Source: an uncultured Geobacter sp. (GTDB taxonomy: Bacteria; Desulfobacterota; Desulfuromonadia; Geobacterales; CAIOGM01). Taken from it: DNA of 57,104 bases. The stretch is from assembly GCA_903857795.1 (NCBI GenBank), contig CAIOGM010000073.1, positions 1 through 57,104 on the forward strand, in the 5' to 3' direction. This document shows positions 1 to 10,221 of this stretch, one piece after another. The notes under the pieces are model-generated. The model worked only from the letters and a program-made list of their open reading frames with translations. It was not told where the DNA came from and ran no database searches. A program made the translations under genes and the position numbers. Each line of letters starts with the position of its first letter. The first letter of the stretch is position 1.

Positions 1-1683
1 GGCAGCGTCGGTGTGGCCGGAGGATACCGGCATACGGTGGTGGTGCAGAGTGACGGGAGTGTCTGGGGCTGGGGGTATAACAACTGGGGGCAACTGGGTG
101 ACGGGAGCATGGTTGACCGGTGGCTGCCGACCCAGGTGAGCGGTCTGGTGGGGATGACCGCGGTGGCCGCGGGGGACGGTCACTCTCTGGCGATGAAGAG
201 TGACGGGACAGTCTGGAGCTGGGGGTACAACGGCCACGGCGAACTGGGAGACGGGAGCACGGCGCAGCGGCTGACGCCGGATCAGGTCTACGGCTTAACC
301 GGAGTCACGGCGGTGGCAGCCGGGGCCAATCACAGCCTAGCTTTGAAGAGCGACGGGAGCGTCTGGGCGTGGGGGTACAATGCTTACGGTCAGCTGGGGG
401 ACGGGAGCAGTACATCCCGAAGCACGCCGGTGCCGGTGCTCGGCCTCACCGGAATTACGACAATTGCTGCGGATGGTAACCACAGCTTGGCAGTCAAGAA
501 CGATGGGACGGTCTGGGGGTGGGGGGACAACGGTCAGGGACAGGTGGGAGACGGGACCACCGTCAACCGGTCGACTCCGGTGCAGGTTACCGGCCTGAGT
601 GGGGCGATGGCGGTGGCGGCCGGGGACAGCCACAGCCTTGCGGTGAAGAGCGACGGGAGCGTCTGGGCATGGGGGCTGAACAACTACGGGCAGTTGGGTG
701 ACGGGACCACCACCAACCGCTCCACCGCGGCAGTGGTAAACGGGGTGAGCGGGGTGGTGTCGGTTGCCGCGGGTGATAATCACAGCGTGGCATTGAGGGG
801 GGACGGGTCGATCCGGGCCTGGGGAGTGAACAGTAACGGGCAACTGGGGGATGGAAGTACAGCCCAGAGTACGTTGGCCGTTGCGACCCAGTTGCCGAAT
901 ATACTCTCCATCGTTCCCGCTGGGAATGGGACCGGTTCGGTACTGCTCTCTCCGCAACAGGTCAACTGTCTTGCCGGGGGCTGTTCCTATGACTTCCCAA
1001 CGGCGGGGATGCAGACCTCTCTGAGCCCTGTCATTACTAACAGCTTCACAACTTTCATGGGGTGGGCCGGAGGTGGCTGCAGTGGTACCGGTCCCTGCTC
1101 CCTCGGAATGACAGCGGATACCAAGGTCACCGCCACCTTCGGCACGGCTGCTCTGTATCTCACCATGGCGGGAAGCGGGAACGGAACGGTTACCTCTCTC
1201 CCTCCGGGGTTGATTTCCTGTGCCTACCAGCCCCAGTCAGGGCTCTGTTCAACCAAGCAGCCGGTGACAACCTCCCTCACTCTGGTGGCGACAGCTGCTC
1301 CGGATTACCTGCTGGAGAGTTGGAGCGGTTCATGCTCCGGCTGCAGCGGAGGTACCTGTCCGCTTACGCTGACCCTCGGGACGAACAGCTACTGTACAGT
1401 AACCTTCACTAAGCCGCCGGTCAGGATCTTTGACGCGCCGCCAATCTACTATCCCTCCCTCCAGGCAGCCTATACCGCTGCGGCCTCGGCGCCCGCGGCG
1501 GTGTTGATCCAGGCGCGCGGTCTGCTATTGCCCGGAAACCTGTTCTTGAGTGAGGTAAAAAATATTACCCTAAAGGGGGGGTATGATGATACATTCGCGC
1601 TTCAGTCTGGAATTACGGTCGTGAGCGGGACGCTTACCGTTGGAAAAGGGACCCTCGTCGTCGATGAGCTGACGATCCGGTGA
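1..1683 (+). CDS. RCC1-repeat surface-type protein, 5' end outside the window
   Basis: The frame is open from base 1 with no convincing start, so the gene is cut by the window edge; a GTG at base 13 is only an in-frame valine codon inside a repeat. The first ~290 residues are six RCC1-like units of 50 residues, each with a GSVWAWGYNxxGQLGDGS-type signature and an AVAAGxxHSLA turn, which should form a beta-propeller. Two Cys-rich modules follow (residues ~300-470), resembling bacterial extracellular divergent repeats ending in KVTATF and CTVTF, then a Thr/Val-rich C-terminal piece containing ITLKGGYDDTF. The cysteines and repeats suggest export to the surface or periplasm, but the signal peptide is not visible. 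The binding partner is unknown. Confidence 0.8.
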   Translation, partial: GSVGVAGGYRHTVVVQSDGSVWGWGYNNWGQLGDGSMVDRWLPTQVSGLVGMTAVAAGDGHSLAMKSDGTVWSWGYNGHGELGDGSTAQRLTPDQVYGLTGVTAVAAGANHSLALKSDGSVWAWGYNAYGQLGDGSSTSRSTPVPVLGLTGITTIAADGNHSLAVKNDGTVWGWGDNGQGQVGDGTTVNRSTPVQVTGLSGAMAVAAGDSHSLAVKSDGSVWAWGLNNYGQLGDGTTTNRSTAAVVNGVSGVVSVAAGDNHSVALRGDGSIRAWGVNSNGQLGDGSTAQSTLAVATQLPNILSIVPAGNGTGSVLLSPQQVNCLAGGCSYDFPTAGMQTSLSPVITNSFTTFMGWAGGGCSGTGPCSLGMTADTKVTATFGTAALYLTMAGSGNGTVTSLPPGLISCAYQPQSGLCSTKQPVTTSLTLVATAAPDYLLESWSGSCSGCSGGTCPLTLTLGTNSYCTVTFTKPPVRIFDAPPIYYPSLQAAYTAAASAPAAVLIQARGLLLPGNLFLSEVKNITLKGGYDDTFALQSGITVVSGTLTVGKGTLVVDELTIR

Positions 1684-1780
1684 TGCTGTAGCGCGGGGCC
1701 GGAGCAGAGAGAGCGATCGTCGCCAAGCGCTTTTCCCTAGCGCCGCCCGACGAGATGGCCGATAATGGCTGGTTTTCTGA

Positions 1781-1822
1781 TACTGCAGGTCATGGTGGTA
1801 CGTCGCGTCATGACCTGCAGTA
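1781..1822. repeat. Perfect 14-bp inverted repeat upstream of the first DUF507 gene
   Basis: Arms TACTGCAGGTCATG (1781-1794) and CATGACCTGCAGTA (1809-1822) are perfect complements around a 14-nt spacer. No T-run follows on the plus strand, so a simple intrinsic terminator is unlikely. It lies ~20 bp before the start of the DUF507 gene and could be a hairpin ending the RCC1 transcript, an operator, or a 5'-UTR structure. Confidence 0.6.
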
Positions 1823-1842
1823 CCGTCATTTAAGGAGCACAG

Positions 1843-2127
1843 GTGCGATTGAAAGACGACCAGATCGGCCGATTGGCTGAGCAGGTTTTGACGGCGCTGG
1901 AGCAGCGGGCTCTCATTACTCCCAAGGCCGAGCGGGGGAAGATTCTGGCTGCCATGAAGAGCGCCGTTGCCTCCGATATCCGCCAGGAGGCGGAGCTTGA
2001 GAAGGACGCGGAGCGACTTCTGGAGCAGACCCTCCGCTCCATGGGGGGGGGCGCCGGAATCGACCAGCAGAAGATGCTCCGGATGGTCAAGGAAAAGCTC
2101 GCCAAGGAGCGAAAAATTGTTCTTTAA
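1843..2127 (+). CDS. DUF507 family protein (first copy)
   Basis: A 94-residue, highly charged, helical protein starting at GTG 1843 behind a good Shine-Dalgarno (AAGGAG, 1832-1837). It begins MRLKDDQIGRLAEQVL and continues with Lys/Glu-rich helices, typical of DUF507 proteins found in Deltaproteobacteria and Aquificales. No enzymatic motif, membrane segment or signal peptide is visible. It sits directly before a second DUF507 gene and then groES, a pairing that suggests a conserved housekeeping role, but the function is not known. Confidence 0.8.
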   Translation: MRLKDDQIGRLAEQVLTALEQRALITPKAERGKILAAMKSAVASDIRQEAELEKDAERLLEQTLRSMGGGAGIDQQKMLRMVKEKLAKERKIVL

Positions 2128-2213
2128 CACGTTTATTAGGTTCAAGGTTTAAGGTTCAAGGTTGAAAACCCGGAACATTGAACGTTGAACCTCGAACAGA
2201 TTTAGGGGTTCTG
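2128..2213. repeat. Short GGTTCAAGG-type repeat tract between DUF507 genes
   Basis: The spacer holds several imperfect copies of GGTTCAAGGTT followed by the inverse ATTGAACGTTGAACCTCGAAC, so it can fold back on itself. It has no coding signal and looks like a low-complexity spacer repeat; a similar AGGTTGAGG tract lies at 6212-6352. Confidence 0.5.
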
Positions 2214-2486
2214 ATGCATATCTCCGAAGACCGCATATCGCATCTCTCTCACCGGATCATGGATGCTCTCTGGAAGGGGGATCTGGCCGATTTCATGGAC
2301 GAGCGCCGCTCCCTGGAGTGCGTCAAGGAGGCCGTTGCCCACTACTTCGAAGCCGGAGACGAGATAGATGCTGCTGTCCGGGCCAAGCTTGCCTCCTATC
2401 GCCCCCCCAAGACTCCCGGCAGTCGCGAGTACGAAATCCTCTACCAGAAGTTCACCCAGGAAGAGCTGACGCGCCGGAAGCGCTGA
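2214..2486 (+). CDS. DUF507 family protein (second copy)
   Basis: A 90-residue protein from ATG 2214. An in-frame start at 2178 would add 12 residues encoded by the repeat tract, so the ATG is preferred although the ribosome site (TAGGGG) is weak. The sequence MHISEDRISHLSHRIM is the DUF507 counterpart of the upstream protein, and the rest is charged and helical, ending in a basic tail. The two proteins differ enough to be old paralogues rather than a recent duplication. No function is known. Confidence 0.8.
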   Translation: MHISEDRISHLSHRIMDALWKGDLADFMDERRSLECVKEAVAHYFEAGDEIDAAVRAKLASYRPPKTPGSREYEILYQKFTQEELTRRKR

Positions 2487-2544
2487 TCCTCCTTGCCTCT
2501 CCTCTCTCTTCGCTGCTTCCCTGCAAATTTTTTTCACGCGCCCC

Positions 2545-2573
2545 TTGATTTTTGAAGGGGGGGCGGTTATATT
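2545..2573 (+). promoter_or_regulatory. Sigma-70-type promoter of groES-groEL
   Basis: A -35 TTGATT (2545-2550) and a -10 TATATT (2568-2573) are separated by exactly 17 bp. Transcription would start around 2580, immediately at the CIRCE operator. Confidence 0.75.
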
Positions 2574-2580
2574 GCCGTCA

Positions 2581-2607
2581 CTAGCACTCAGAAGCCTTGA
2601 GTGCTAA
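2581..2607. promoter_or_regulatory. CIRCE operator (HrcA binding site)
   Basis: CTAGCACTC (2581-2589), 9-nt spacer, GAGTGCTAA (2599-2607). This matches the CIRCE consensus TTAGCACTC-N9-GAGTGCTAA except for the first base. It overlaps the predicted transcription start, so HrcA (not encoded in the window) should repress groES-groEL in the absence of heat stress. Confidence 0.95.
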
Positions 2608-2653
2608 TTCATTCCATGATCAATTCATCACTCGAACGAAAGGAGAATGCAGC

Positions 2654-2944
2654 ATGAACCTGAGACCCATGCAGGACCGGATTATTGTCAAGAGGGTTGA
2701 CGAAGAGACCAAGACCGCAGGCGGCATCTATATCCCTGACACCGCCAAGGAAAAGCCCCAGCAGGGGGAAGTCGTGGCCGTTGGTAAAGGAAAGAAGACC
2801 GAAGATGGCAAGATCATTCCCATGGACGTAAACGTCGGCGACAAGGTGCTCTTCGGCAAGTACTCCGGCACCGAGATCAAGCTGGAAGGCCTGGACTACC
2901 TCATCATGAGGGAAGACGACATCCTCGGCGTCGTGGAGAAATAA
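2654..2944 (+). CDS. groES: Co-chaperonin GroES
   Basis: A 96-residue GroES that forms the heptameric lid of the GroEL folding chamber in the cytoplasm. It starts at ATG 2654 behind AAAGGAGA; an upstream start would read through the 5'-UTR. It begins [15 protein letters not shown], has the mobile-loop segment [13 protein letters not shown], and ends [17 protein letters not shown], all standard for the family, and the length is normal. groEL follows after 77 bp, and both genes are under the upstream promoter and CIRCE. Confidence 0.98.
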   Translation: MNLRPMQDRIIVKRVDEETKTAGGIYIPDTAKEKPQQGEVVAVGKGKKTEDGKIIPMDVNVGDKVLFGKYSGTEIKLEGLDYLIMREDDILGVVEK

Positions 2945-3015
2945 GGCAGATATTCCCTGGGGACGAGATAGCGCTCCCCCTGAAGAGCAGATCAATCAAA
3001 CAAAATGGAGGATAA

Positions 3016-4683
<1,668 letters not shown>

Positions 4684-4716
4684 TCTAAGTCCCTGCGGCA
4701 GTAAACGCAGCAATGA

Positions 4717-4750
4717 AAAAGGGGAGCGGACGTCAGTCCGCTCCCCTTTT
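4717..4750 (+). terminator. Intrinsic terminator after groEL, probably bidirectional
   Basis: A 14-bp perfect stem (AAAAGGGGAGCGGA / TCCGCTCCCCTTTT) with a 6-nt loop, ending in T's on both strands. It serves groEL on the plus strand and probably the convergent CoA-binding protein gene on the minus strand. Confidence 0.9.
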
Positions 4751-4806
4751 CGCATATTGACCAGCGCGTTGGCTGACCGGTTCCGGTACCTCATCTCCGA
4801 GAGAGC

Positions 4807-5211
4807 TCAGTGATCACTGTAGCCGAGCACCACCAGGAGACAGCTCCCGTCGGCGATGACGTTGATCCCCGCTTTCCGGCACGCGTCCACGGCCCGTGGA
4901 CTCTGGGCGCCAGGCTGCATCCAGATGTTTTTGATCCCCCGGGCGATTGCCTCTTGCACCACCTGCTCGGTAATGGCGGGGGGGGTGATGATGGAGAGGC
5001 TCTTGACCTCGTCGGGAAGATCAGCCACACCGGCTACGCAGGGCGCTCCTTCGATCTCGGCAGCCCGAGGGTTGACGCCGTACACCGTGTGGCCGTGCTG
5101 CTGGTAGCAGCGGAGGACCTTGTTGCCGAACTTGTCCCGGTTGGTGGATGCTCCGGCCACGCCGAAGGCGGACGACGAAAGGAAGGCTCCCAGATCGGTA
5201 TCGATGGTCAT
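4807..5211 (-). CDS. CoA-binding domain protein (YccU-like)
   Basis: A 134-residue single-domain protein with a Rossmann-type CoA-binding fold: AFGVAGASTNRDKFGNKVL at the N-terminus, YGVNPRAAEIEG, the conserved IITPPAITEQVV, and IWMQPGAQSPRAVDAC near the end. This is the family of the CoA-binding domain of succinyl-CoA synthetase alpha and of E. coli YccU. Such stand-alone proteins bind CoA or acyl-CoA; their role is not established. It is transcribed convergently to groEL and is probably monocistronic. Confidence 0.85.
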   Translation of the reverse strand: MTIDTDLGAFLSSSAFGVAGASTNRDKFGNKVLRCYQQHGHTVYGVNPRAAEIEGAPCVAGVADLPDEVKSLSIITPPAITEQVVQEAIARGIKNIWMQPGAQSPRAVDACRKAGINVIADGSCLLVVLGYSDH

Positions 5212-5371
5212 GGTCGAGGCTCCTTGGGTTGAGATACTCTCCTCCGGATGGTTCGTTCTTTATTTACATACCACCCGGTGAGAAAGAGTGTCAATGCAAA
5301 AGGGGGGACGGCCGCTGTCCGGAGAGTCCCTTGATCCCCGTCATATCACCGGCTCCGCTGCCAAGCTCCGA

Positions 5372-5401
5372 TTGACTTTGATGCCGGTTTGCCGGTATTA
5401 T
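5372..5401 (+). promoter_or_regulatory. Predicted promoter of the first LolA gene
   Basis: TTGACT (5372-5377) and TATTAT (5396-5401) are separated by 18 bp, ~63 bp upstream of ATG 5465. No operator is evident. Confidence 0.5.
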
Positions 5402-5464
5402 CCCCACGCTGCTGTAATGAACCCACCAACGGCCTCAGACGGGTCGGTGGCATCGGAGAAAAAT

Positions 5465-6211
5465 ATGTGTTGCAATCAGCTGATGGGGGGAATGCGGAAG
5501 CTGTTACCTATGATCCAGCTGCTTTCCATGCTCTTCACACTCTCCCTCATGCCGGTTTCGGCCGGGGCCGCGGAGCTGAAGACGGTGGTCGCCGCACTGG
5601 AGCAGGGGTACCAGGCGCTGACGGATCTTCAGGCATCATTTGCCCAGCGGAGCATCATAGCCGGTATCGACCGGGTTCAGAAGGGGGCCGGCGACTTTTC
5701 CCTCCGCAAGGGGGCGGGACTCCCCGCCATGTTCCGTTTCAACTATGCGAAACCTCAGAAGCAGGAGATCGTCTGCAACGGCAAGACGGTCTGGCTCTAT
5801 ATTCCGGACAACAAGCAGGTGATGCAGATGGATACCGAGGCCCTCTTCGCCGGCGGCAACGGCATTGCCATCTCCTATCTGACCGGTCTCGGTGAGGTTA
5901 CGCGGGACTTCACCATCACCTTTGCCAAGGAGCACCAGGATAAGAAGGGGGACTACCTGCTGGAGTTGACTCCCAAGAAGGGGAGCGCGGGCCTGGCAAA
6001 GCTGCTGCTGACCATCTCTGGAACCGCGGTAGATGCGTTTCAGGAGACCGGACGGCCGAAGGAGCCGTTTCCGGTGGTCGGTTCGACGGTCATCGATGCC
6101 GGAGGAAACCGGACCACCATGGAGTTCAGCGCCGTCAGGAGCAACCGAGGGATCAGCCCGTCACGCTTCACCTTCAAGGTCCCGGCAGGGGTGGAGGTGG
6201 TGAAGCAGTAG
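5465..6211 (+). CDS. lolA: Outer-membrane lipoprotein carrier protein LolA
   Basis: Periplasmic chaperone that shuttles lipoproteins from LolCDE to the outer membrane. ATG 5465 has GGAG six bases upstream; ATG 5492, directly behind GGGGGGA, is an alternative that gives a tighter signal peptide (MRKLLPM, then a hydrophobic core ending VSAGA). The mature protein contains LTDLQASFAQ, the FRFNYAKPQKQEIVCNGKTVW segment split over strands, and YIPDNKQVMQ, typical of the half-barrel LolA fold. The total length of ~248 residues is normal. A second, more divergent LolA-like gene lies at 51848 in the lipid locus, so this copy is the likelier housekeeping carrier. Confidence 0.85.
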   Translation: MCCNQLMGGMRKLLPMIQLLSMLFTLSLMPVSAGAAELKTVVAALEQGYQALTDLQASFAQRSIIAGIDRVQKGAGDFSLRKGAGLPAMFRFNYAKPQKQEIVCNGKTVWLYIPDNKQVMQMDTEALFAGGNGIAISYLTGLGEVTRDFTITFAKEHQDKKGDYLLELTPKKGSAGLAKLLLTISGTAVDAFQETGRPKEPFPVVGSTVIDAGGNRTTMEFSAVRSNRGISPSRFTFKVPAGVEVVKQ

Positions 6212-6352
6212 GAACAGGTTGAGGAAGAGGTACAGGTTAAGGTTGAGGTTGAGGTTGAGGCAAAGAAATATACTGTCAAGAAGAGCAGGAAGAGAAGGGT
6301 TCAGGTTTCCTCCACCTTAACCTCTACCTTAACCTGCTTTCCGGAGGAAAGC
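6212..6352. repeat. AGGTTGAGG simple-repeat tract with an inverse partner
   Basis: Several copies of GGTTGAGG/GGTTAAGG (6217-6260) face an inverse CCTTAACCTCTACCTTAACC (6318-6337), so the transcript could form a long imperfect hairpin between lolA and yajQ. No coding signal was seen. Confidence 0.55.
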
Positions 6353-6838
6353 ATGCCGTCATTCGACATCGTTTCAAAGATCGATATGCAGGAAGTAGAC
6401 AATGCGGTGAACCAGACCGTCAAAGAGATCATCCAGCGGTACGATTTCAAGGGGTCCAAGAGCGAGGTGCTGCAGGAGAAGGAGGGGATCAAGATCCTCA
6501 CCGAGGATGATTTTCGGCTCAAGGCGGTGGTGGATATCCTCCAGACCAAGTTCCTGAAAAGGGGGCTCTCCCTCAAGGCACTTCAGTATGGCAAGGCGGA
6601 GCCCGCTTCGGGCTCCATGATCCGCCAGTTCATCACCATCCAGCAGGGGATCTCCAAGGAGAAGGGGAAGGAGATCGTCGCCGCCATTAAGGAGAGCAAG
6701 CTCAAGGTCCAGGCGCAGATTCAGGACGAGCAGGTTCGGGTGACAGGGAAGAACATCGATGATCTTCAGGAGGTCATTCAGCTCCTCAAGGGGAAAGATC
6801 TTGGGGTGGAGATGCAGTTTCTCAATTTCAGGTCGTAG
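6353..6838 (+). CDS. yajQ: YajQ family nucleotide-binding protein
   Basis: A 161-residue cytoplasmic protein of the YajQ/UPF0234 family, which has two ferredoxin-like domains; some members bind cyclic di-GMP or nucleotides and affect gene expression. Seen here: [19 protein letters not shown], the conserved [21 protein letters not shown], and the C-terminal [19 protein letters not shown]. Length is normal. ATG 6353 follows GGAGGAAAGC. It sits 18 bp upstream of rimO, so the two are probably co-transcribed. Confidence 0.93.
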   Translation: MPSFDIVSKIDMQEVDNAVNQTVKEIIQRYDFKGSKSEVLQEKEGIKILTEDDFRLKAVVDILQTKFLKRGLSLKALQYGKAEPASGSMIRQFITIQQGISKEKGKEIVAAIKESKLKVQAQIQDEQVRVTGKNIDDLQEVIQLLKGKDLGVEMQFLNFRS

Positions 6839-6856
6839 GATCAATAAGGGGATATT

Positions 6857-8212
6857 GTGAGCGTAAAGCAGAAAGTCAGTATGGTCAGCCTTGGCTGCCC
6901 GAAGAACCTGGTAGACGCCGAGGTGATGCTCGGCTGCCTCCCCTCCGCGGAGTATGAGATCGTCACTGATGAGAAGGAGGCGGATATCATCATCGTTAAT
7001 ACCTGCTCCTTCATCAGGGAAGCCAAGCAGGAGAGCATCGACACCATCCTCGATCTGGCGGAGCGCAAGCATGACGCCAACTGCACACTCCTCGTGGTTA
7101 CCGGCTGCCTCCCCCAGCGGTACCAGGAGGAGCTGGGGGCTGAGCTGCCGGAGGTCGATATCTTCATCGGCACGGGCGAGTATCCCCGGATTGCCGAGAT
7201 CCTGGCGGAGAAGCGCGATACCCCGGGGCAACTCCGCTATGTGGGGGACCCCAATTTTGTGTTCGATCCGGACCTCCCTCGGCTGAACTCATCACCGGCC
7301 TATACGGCGTACCTGAAGATCGCCGAAGGGTGCTCCAACTGCTGCTCCTACTGCGTGATCCCTTCCTTGAGGGGTGCGCTCCGCTCCCGCCCCTTCGACC
7401 AGGTGCTCAAGGAGGCGCGGGGACTGGTGGCGGGCGGGGTCAAGGAACTCAACCTCATTGCCCAAGATATCACCGCCTACGGCCGCGAACTCGCCGAGCC
7501 CACGTCGCTGGAGGCCCTCCTGGCAGAGTTGGTAAAGATCGACGGGCTCCTCTGGATCCGGCTTCTCTACGCCTATCCCGACGGCATCACCGACGAACTG
7601 ATCCGGCTGATCCGGGACGAGGAGAAAATCTGCAAGTATATCGACATACCTCTGCAGCATATCAGCGATCCGGTCCTGAAGAGGATGGGGCGGCGCGGCG
7701 GTGAGACCGAGATTCGGCGGCTCATCGGGCGATTGAGGAGCGCTGTTCCCGATCTGGCCATCAGGACCTCCCTTATCGTCGGTTTCCCCGGCGAGAGTGA
7801 CGATGACATCCAGCGATTGATACAGTTCGTTGAAGAGGCGCGCTTCGACCGGTTGGGGGTCTTCTGCTACTCACGGGAGGAGGGGACACCGGCGGCGGAG
7901 ATGGAGGATCAGGTCACCGAGAGGGTCAAACGGCAGCGCTACAAGAAGCTGATGAAGGTCCAGGCACGGGTCTCCTTCAAGCAGAACCGGCGCCTCATCG
8001 GGACCGTTGAGCAGGTGCTGGTGGAGGGGTACAGCGACGAGACCGATCTTCTCCTCAAGGGGCGTTCATCTCGTCAGGCACCGGACATCGACGGACTGGT
8101 CTATATCACCGCCGGGACCGCCAATGTGGGAGACGTTGTCCCGGTCCGGGTAACTGACTCGTCCGACTACGATATCATCGGTGAGATCGTGAGTTCAGTC
8201 CTTAACCCCTGA
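6857..8212 (+). CDS. rimO: Ribosomal protein S12 methylthiotransferase RimO
   Basis: Radical SAM enzyme that methylthiolates the conserved aspartate of ribosomal protein S12. GTG 6857 is preceded by AAGGGG. Domains: an N-terminal UPF0004 domain with cluster cysteines C14, C50 and C84; a radical SAM barrel with CxxxCxxC (C159, C163, C166, inside [11 protein letters not shown]); and a C-terminal TRAM domain (~380-445). The opening [15 protein letters not shown] distinguishes RimO from MiaB. The length of 451 residues is typical, and it probably belongs to one operon with yajQ. Confidence 0.95.
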   Translation: MSVKQKVSMVSLGCPKNLVDAEVMLGCLPSAEYEIVTDEKEADIIIVNTCSFIREAKQESIDTILDLAERKHDANCTLLVVTGCLPQRYQEELGAELPEVDIFIGTGEYPRIAEILAEKRDTPGQLRYVGDPNFVFDPDLPRLNSSPAYTAYLKIAEGCSNCCSYCVIPSLRGALRSRPFDQVLKEARGLVAGGVKELNLIAQDITAYGRELAEPTSLEALLAELVKIDGLLWIRLLYAYPDGITDELIRLIRDEEKICKYIDIPLQHISDPVLKRMGRRGGETEIRRLIGRLRSAVPDLAIRTSLIVGFPGESDDDIQRLIQFVEEARFDRLGVFCYSREEGTPAAEMEDQVTERVKRQRYKKLMKVQARVSFKQNRRLIGTVEQVLVEGYSDETDLLLKGRSSRQAPDIDGLVYITAGTANVGDVVPVRVTDSSDYDIIGEIVSSVLNP

Positions 8213-8246
8213 CGCCTCGCAGATTATTCACTGCCCCGGTTTTTTC

Positions 8247-8274
8247 TTGACAATGCCGGCACGTGGTTTATTAT
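8247..8274 (+). promoter_or_regulatory. Predicted sigma-70 promoter of the DksA-like gene
   Basis: A consensus TTGACA (8247-8252) and TATTAT (8269-8274) with 16-bp spacing. This places transcription start near 8281 and supports the downstream ATG at 8323 over the in-frame GTG at 8263, which overlaps the promoter. Confidence 0.7.
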
Positions 8275-8322
8275 TCCGGGACTTTTTTCACTGCACCCAT
8301 TCCCGATGACACGGAGATCCTG

Positions 8323-8742
8323 ATGAAGGAAAAAGTCGAAGAGATGCGGGGAATTCTCCTGAGTATGAAGGAGACGACACTCGCCGAAATACAGAAATCG
8401 GTTCGAACCGGAACGGACGCCTCGGAAGGGGAGTCCGGCGGTGATATCTATGACCAGGCGTCCAGTGAACGGGACCGGGAACTCGATCTGCTTCTCGGGG
8501 ACCGGGAACGGGAGAAACTGCGGAGCATAGACGAGGCGCTGGACAGGCTGGTGGATGGCGAATACGGTGTCTGCGAGGAGTGTGAGGAGGAGATCCCCCT
8601 CGGCCGGTTGAAGGTGCTCCCCTTTGCTCGCTACTGCGTCCGATGCAAGGCGGACATCGAAAAGATCCAGGCGCAGACCCGGCGCTTTGAAGAGGAACGG
8701 GTCTACCGGGAAATTGCCTTCACCGAGGAAGAAGAACCTTAG
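8323..8742 (+). CDS. DksA/TraR-family transcription regulator
   Basis: A 139-residue protein starting at ATG 8323 with GGAG six bases upstream. It has the coiled-coil N-terminal half (METTLAEIQKSV-like helices), a DxxDxA tip motif (DIYDQA), and a C-terminal zinc finger with CEEC and CVRC separated by 17 residues. Family members bind the RNA polymerase secondary channel and, with ppGpp, alter promoter choice, including at rRNA and stress genes. It has its own promoter and a strong terminator at 8772. Geobacter-type genomes carry several DksA-like genes, so the gene name is left open. Confidence 0.9.
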   Translation: MKEKVEEMRGILLSMKETTLAEIQKSVRTGTDASEGESGGDIYDQASSERDRELDLLLGDREREKLRSIDEALDRLVDGEYGVCEECEEEIPLGRLKVLPFARYCVRCKADIEKIQAQTRRFEEERVYREIAFTEEEEP

Positions 8743-8771
8743 TAGGCTATGTTACTCCCATCTCCGTACAC

Positions 8772-8805
8772 AAAAAAGGGGGCTGATTGATCAGCCCCCT
8801 TTTTT
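8772..8805. terminator. Bidirectional intrinsic terminator between converging genes
   Basis: A 15-bp perfect stem (AAAAAAGGGGGCTGA / TCAGCCCCCTTTTTT) with a 4-nt TTGA loop and T-runs on both strands. It ends the DksA-like gene and the minus-strand haem sensor. Confidence 0.92.
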
Positions 8806-8816
8806 GCTGTTCCCGT

Positions 8817-10049
8817 TCAGATCCTTCTGGAGCCCTCCGCGGAGAGGTCGCGCAGGATGGCGGTGATCATCGTTTTCCCTCCCGTCTTCGATGTGGAGAG
8901 GGCGATCTCAAAGGGGAGACGGTCACCGGAGGCGTTCACGACCCGATGCTCCCGGGTCTCGATGATCATCCCCTCGGCCCCTGCGGTCAGGCTGACGTAG
9001 ATTTTTGCCTTGAGTCCGTCGCCCCCCTCCAGAAACCGGTAAAAATCCTCACCGATGATCTCCTGACGGCTCTTCCCGAAGAGCCGCTCCGCTTTTTCGT
9101 TGGAGATGATGATCTTGCCGTCATCCAGGAAGGTCACCACGGCGGAACGAGCCATCCGAATGAAGTTCCGGTAGCGCTCCTCCGATTCCCTGCTCTGCTC
9201 GGTCTTTCGTTCCAGTTCGGCCATCATGTCATTGAAGGCCGTGATAAGTTGCCCCGCCTCGTCAACACCCCTCTCGGGGATTCGGTCACTGAAGCTCCCG
9301 GTTCGGGCCACCCGGTTGATGCTCCTGGCCACCAGGGAGATCGGATTGATAACGACCCGATGGATCATGTACCCCATGAAGAAGAGCACCAGCAGGAAGA
9401 GCCCTCCCCGGATGATGAGGTCGTGCCTGAGGTTGACCGACATCTCCCGGTAGAGTCCCGTGAGGGGGATCGTGACCGAAACTGCGCCGATGATCTCTCC
9501 CGGGTGATAGTTGTAGGATGGGTGTCCCTTGGGGAAGCGCTGCCGGACGAATGAGGGCGCCGACTCGAAGCTGCCGTGACACTCAAGGCATGACTTCTCG
9601 GCCTTCATGGGGAGCAGGTAGCGGAGTTCCTCCCCCTTCGGACCGAAGACAATCCGGTAGGTCTCGTTGGTGGCGCCGTCGTTAAACCCCTTGAGCTGTT
9701 CTTCTTCATAGGGATCGGGGCGGTTCGCGGGATTCCTGAACCTGAGGGAGACCTGCCGGACATAGTAGGTGCTGTTTTTTGTGATCCTCTGGGCGATCTG
9801 GGTCGCCACCACCTGCGGGACCAGGTTGTAGTTGCGGGATGGTTCGCCGGTGAGTACCTCGGCCATGTATTCGCGGGCCTCGACGATCTGGCGGGCGATG
9901 ATCCGGGCGTTATCGACCTCACCCATGAGGATCAGCTTCTGCTGCCGCTGATAGCCGTAGATTCCGCCACAGACAAAGAGGGCGATCATGCAGAGGGTGA
10001 GGATGATGGTGAACTTGGCGGTGATGCCGAGATTGGCGAACCGGACCAT
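8817..10049 (-). CDS. Membrane c-haem sensor: DUF3365-type periplasmic domain, HAMP and PAS, no output domain
   Basis: A 410-residue protein. The start codon at 10049 (MVRFANLGIT) has AAGGAG 8 bases upstream; a longer frame to 10193 reads into the intergenic region. TM1 spans ~11-32. The periplasmic domain (~33-210) resembles the DUF3365/Tll0287-like haem domains of Geobacter sensors and carries one c-haem site, CLECH (C154, C157, H158). TM2 spans ~211-230, followed by HAMP (~230-283) and PAS (~293-405). The protein stops just after PAS with no kinase, GGDEF or chemotaxis module, and a terminator lies immediately beyond. It probably senses redox state or a ligand such as NO in the periplasm; how it signals is unclear. 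Confidence 0.85.
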   Translation of the reverse strand: MVRFANLGITAKFTIILTLCMIALFVCGGIYGYQRQQKLILMGEVDNARIIARQIVEAREYMAEVLTGEPSRNYNLVPQVVATQIAQRITKNSTYYVRQVSLRFRNPANRPDPYEEEQLKGFNDGATNETYRIVFGPKGEELRYLLPMKAEKSCLECHGSFESAPSFVRQRFPKGHPSYNYHPGEIIGAVSVTIPLTGLYREMSVNLRHDLIIRGGLFLLVLFFMGYMIHRVVINPISLVARSINRVARTGSFSDRIPERGVDEAGQLITAFNDMMAELERKTEQSRESEERYRNFIRMARSAVVTFLDDGKIIISNEKAERLFGKSRQEIIGEDFYRFLEGGDGLKAKIYVSLTAGAEGMIIETREHRVVNASGDRLPFEIALSTSKTGGKTMITAILRDLSAEGSRRI

Positions 10050-10221
10050 GCAGTACTCCTTGTGAGATGCTGATAAAGTTCGCCCAGTATACCCGGCAGG
10101 GTAAATGAGGCAAGAAAATTCCCTTCCCATAGCCGGCGCTTTGTGGTACTTGTCAGCGTCATTCCCGCGCCGGACGACCTCCCGCTTAGACACTCAAGAG
10201 ATCACACAGACTAAAAAAACT

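Noticed and set aside
10-900. Regular 150-bp repeats considered as a CRISPR or satellite array
   Set aside because: They are in-frame coding repeats of an RCC1 propeller without conserved short repeats and unique spacers.
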